Assembly: GCF_032362555.1 (NCBI RefSeq)
Contig: NC_083531.1
Span: 5,146,001 to 5,210,000, forward strand
Direction: 5' to 3'
DNA length: 64,000 nt
Source of the DNA: Amyelois transitella
Lineage: Eukaryota; Arthropoda; Insecta; Lepidoptera; Pyralidae
The translations under genes and the position numbers were made by a program. The notes under the pieces are model-generated. The model worked only from the letters and a program-made list of their open reading frames with translations, ran no database searches and was not told the DNA's origin. Of this stretch, positions 62,530 through 64,000 are shown in pieces (positions within the stretch are counted from its first letter, which is position 1; every line of letters starts with the position of its first letter).

Positions 62530-63110
62530 CGTTTTAGCAAAACATCGCAAGTAAAAGTAAAGAGAGATGATAAAAAAATTGATACAATATAGACAAACTT
62601 TATTTGGACTAGTTTTACAAGTTAAGGTGCCGTGTGGTTCCCGGCACTATTACAAAAAAGAATAGGACCACTCCATCTCTTTCCCATGGATGTCGTAAAA
62701 GGCGACTAAGGGATAGGCTTATAAACTTAGGATTCCTCTTTTAGGCGATGGGCTAGCAACCTGTCACTATTTGAATCTCGGTTCTATCATTAAGCCAAAT
62801 AGCTGAACGTGGCCATTCAGTCTTTTCAAGACTGTTGGCTCTGTCTACCCCGCAAGGGATATAGACGTGATCATATGTATGTATGTATGTAATGTTACAA
62901 GTTAAGAGAGGTCGTGGGTTAAGCTATAGACACGAGATCCAGCAAGTAGCCGATAGACCGCTAGAGGATAGTAAGTTACCTGGTTTGGTGGTAATCAAAA
63001 GGTGAAGACCTGATGCGCGTGCGCACTTTTATGAGCTTCCCTGTGGGCTGTGGAGAGGAATGCCGGGGAGACAGAAGCGGCACGACGTAACAATCATAAG
63101 AAACGTCAAT
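62530..63110 (-). repeat. LTR-like element with nested rep-A
   Basis: On the minus strand: CTCTCCACAGCCCACAGGG, a TATA-like CATAAAAGTG, CTCGTGTCTATAGC and CAAATAAAG. Same family as 40725-41014. Confidence 0.5.
62628..62890 (+). repeat. rep-A full length
   Basis: GCCGTGTGGTTCCCGGCAC to TATGTATGTATGTATG. ACAAGTTAAG lies on both sides, a plausible 10 bp target duplication. Confidence 0.8.
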
Positions 63111-63289
63111 AAAGGCTAATTATTTCAGCCTTTATTGACGTTTAATATGATTTTTTAATATACACAATAATTTTACAATATTTTTTATTTTATTTAATCT
63201 TCTTTCTTAACAAATAAAGCAAAATTCCAAAAGTTGAGCAAACATCTTCTCTTATTCGAGTATTTTATTTCATTTGTAACGCACACAAA

Positions 63290-63672
63290 CACATACATAT
63301 GATATGGTCACGTCTATATCCCTTGCGGGGTAGAAAGAGCCAACGGTATTGAAAAGACCAAGTTTAGCTATTTGGCTTTATAATAGAACTAGCTGTGCCC
63401 GCGACTTCGTCCGTGTGGAATAGTTATTTTGGGCATCATTGAAGCCCTCAAAGATGAATTATTTTCCCCATATTTTTCACATTTTCCATTATTTCTTTGC
63501 TCCCTAATAGTTGCAGCGTGATGTTATATAGCCTAAAGCCTTCCTCGATACATGGTCAATTCAACACAAAAAGAATTTTTCAATTCAATTAGCGCGTTCA
63601 AACAAACAAATTCTTCAGCTTTATAATATAAGTATAGATTGAGATTCAAATAGTGACAGGTTGCTAGCCTTC
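63290..63672 (-). repeat. rep-A, minus, split by Hel-2
   Basis: The CACATACATATGATATGG tail to ATAATAGAA, then (after 63638) TTGAGATTCAAATAGTGACAGG. Confidence 0.75.
63389..63638 (-). mobile_element. Hel-2 nested in rep-A
   Basis: Removing it restores the rep-A sequence ATAGAATTGAGATTC exactly, so it went in between A and T with no duplication. Ends CTAG/TCTATAC. Confidence 0.8.
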
Positions 63673-63774
63673 TTTACTTCTGTCACTTTCTGTTTGACGT
63701 TCACACTGACAGACAGCATGTTTATCCTTAAAGTGATGAAGTAATGTTTTTTTTTTTAGATTAAGATTATTAAA

Positions 63775-63982
63775 TCCTACTTCTAATATTATAAATGCGA
63801 AAGTTGGTATGTCAGTATGGATGTTTGTTACTCTTTCACGTTAAATCTACCGAACCGATTACGATGAAATTTGGTATATAGGTAGCTGAAAACCCAGAAT
63901 AACGCATAGGCTACTTTTTATCCCGGAGTTCCCGTGGGATTGATAGGGTTTCCATGCGGACGTAATCGCGGGCGGCCTCTAG
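63775..63982 (+). mobile_element. Hel-1 element
   Basis: TCCTACTTCTAATATTATAAATG-like start after A and GGCGGCCTCTAG end before T. Confidence 0.65.
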
Positions 63983-64000
63983 TTTTAACAAAATATTAAG

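Overview
The window looks like nuclear DNA from a moth or butterfly (Lepidoptera). The evidence is AT-rich DNA, short spliced exons with GT..AG borders, dense short retroposons whose heads read GCCGTGTGGTTCCCGGCACC, tRNA-derived SINEs, many Helitron-like elements ending in CTAG, non-LTR retrotransposons, and lineage-expanded C2H2 zinc-finger and THAP exons. No database search was possible. Species and all family names rest on recognised motifs.

The backbone is a cluster of related C2H2 zinc-finger (ZNF) genes, here called A to H. The shared exon plan is exon 1 (MD..GQ.GSL start, then an acidic stretch; leaves in phase 1), a 126 or 135 nt exon 2 (SFINIYD motif; phase 1 to phase 1), and a long last exon (ADTSGADKR linker, then tandem fingers). 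From left to right: genes A (3.9-6.6 kb), B (11.9-14.4 kb) and C (18.3-20.0 kb), all on the minus strand, are tandem copies of a 6-8 kb unit, and exon 1 of a fourth copy runs off the left edge. I find no exon 2 in these copies. Gene D (22.0-24.7 kb, plus) diverges from C. Gene E (26.6-29.9 kb, minus) converges with D. Gene F (32.5-35.0 kb, plus) diverges from E. A coding-intact non-LTR retrotransposon fills 35.5-40.3 kb. Genes G (41.3-46.9 kb) and H (50.2-61.9 kb) are on the minus strand.

The most interesting part is 41-62 kb. Seven minus-strand exons each encode the zinc-binding N-terminal half of a THAP domain and end in a phase-0 splice donor (two before G, five before H). Only two exons encode the C-terminal half of a THAP domain (45.1-45.5 and 53.0-53.2 kb), each ending in a phase-0 donor. 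The next exons downstream are the ZNF exon 1s of G and H. These are the only two cluster members whose exon 1 lacks the usual ATG, and their acceptors are phase 0 and open in the ZNF frame. I infer THAP-ZNF fusion genes with alternative first exons. Six of the seven THAP exons are preceded by promoter motifs of the same kinds (CRE-like, E2F-like, YY1-like). H has no visible finger exon of its own.

Fragments of a YqaJ-type gene lie on the plus strand among the THAP exons (58.4-59.3 and 61.4-61.7 kb) and are broken. The rest is mobile DNA: Helitrons with A|T insertion sites, a Tigger-like element nested in a retroposon, an hAT MITE with an 8 bp target duplication, a long-inverted-repeat element shared by units B and C, LTR relics with a tRNA-Lys primer-binding site, and 5'-truncated LINEs.
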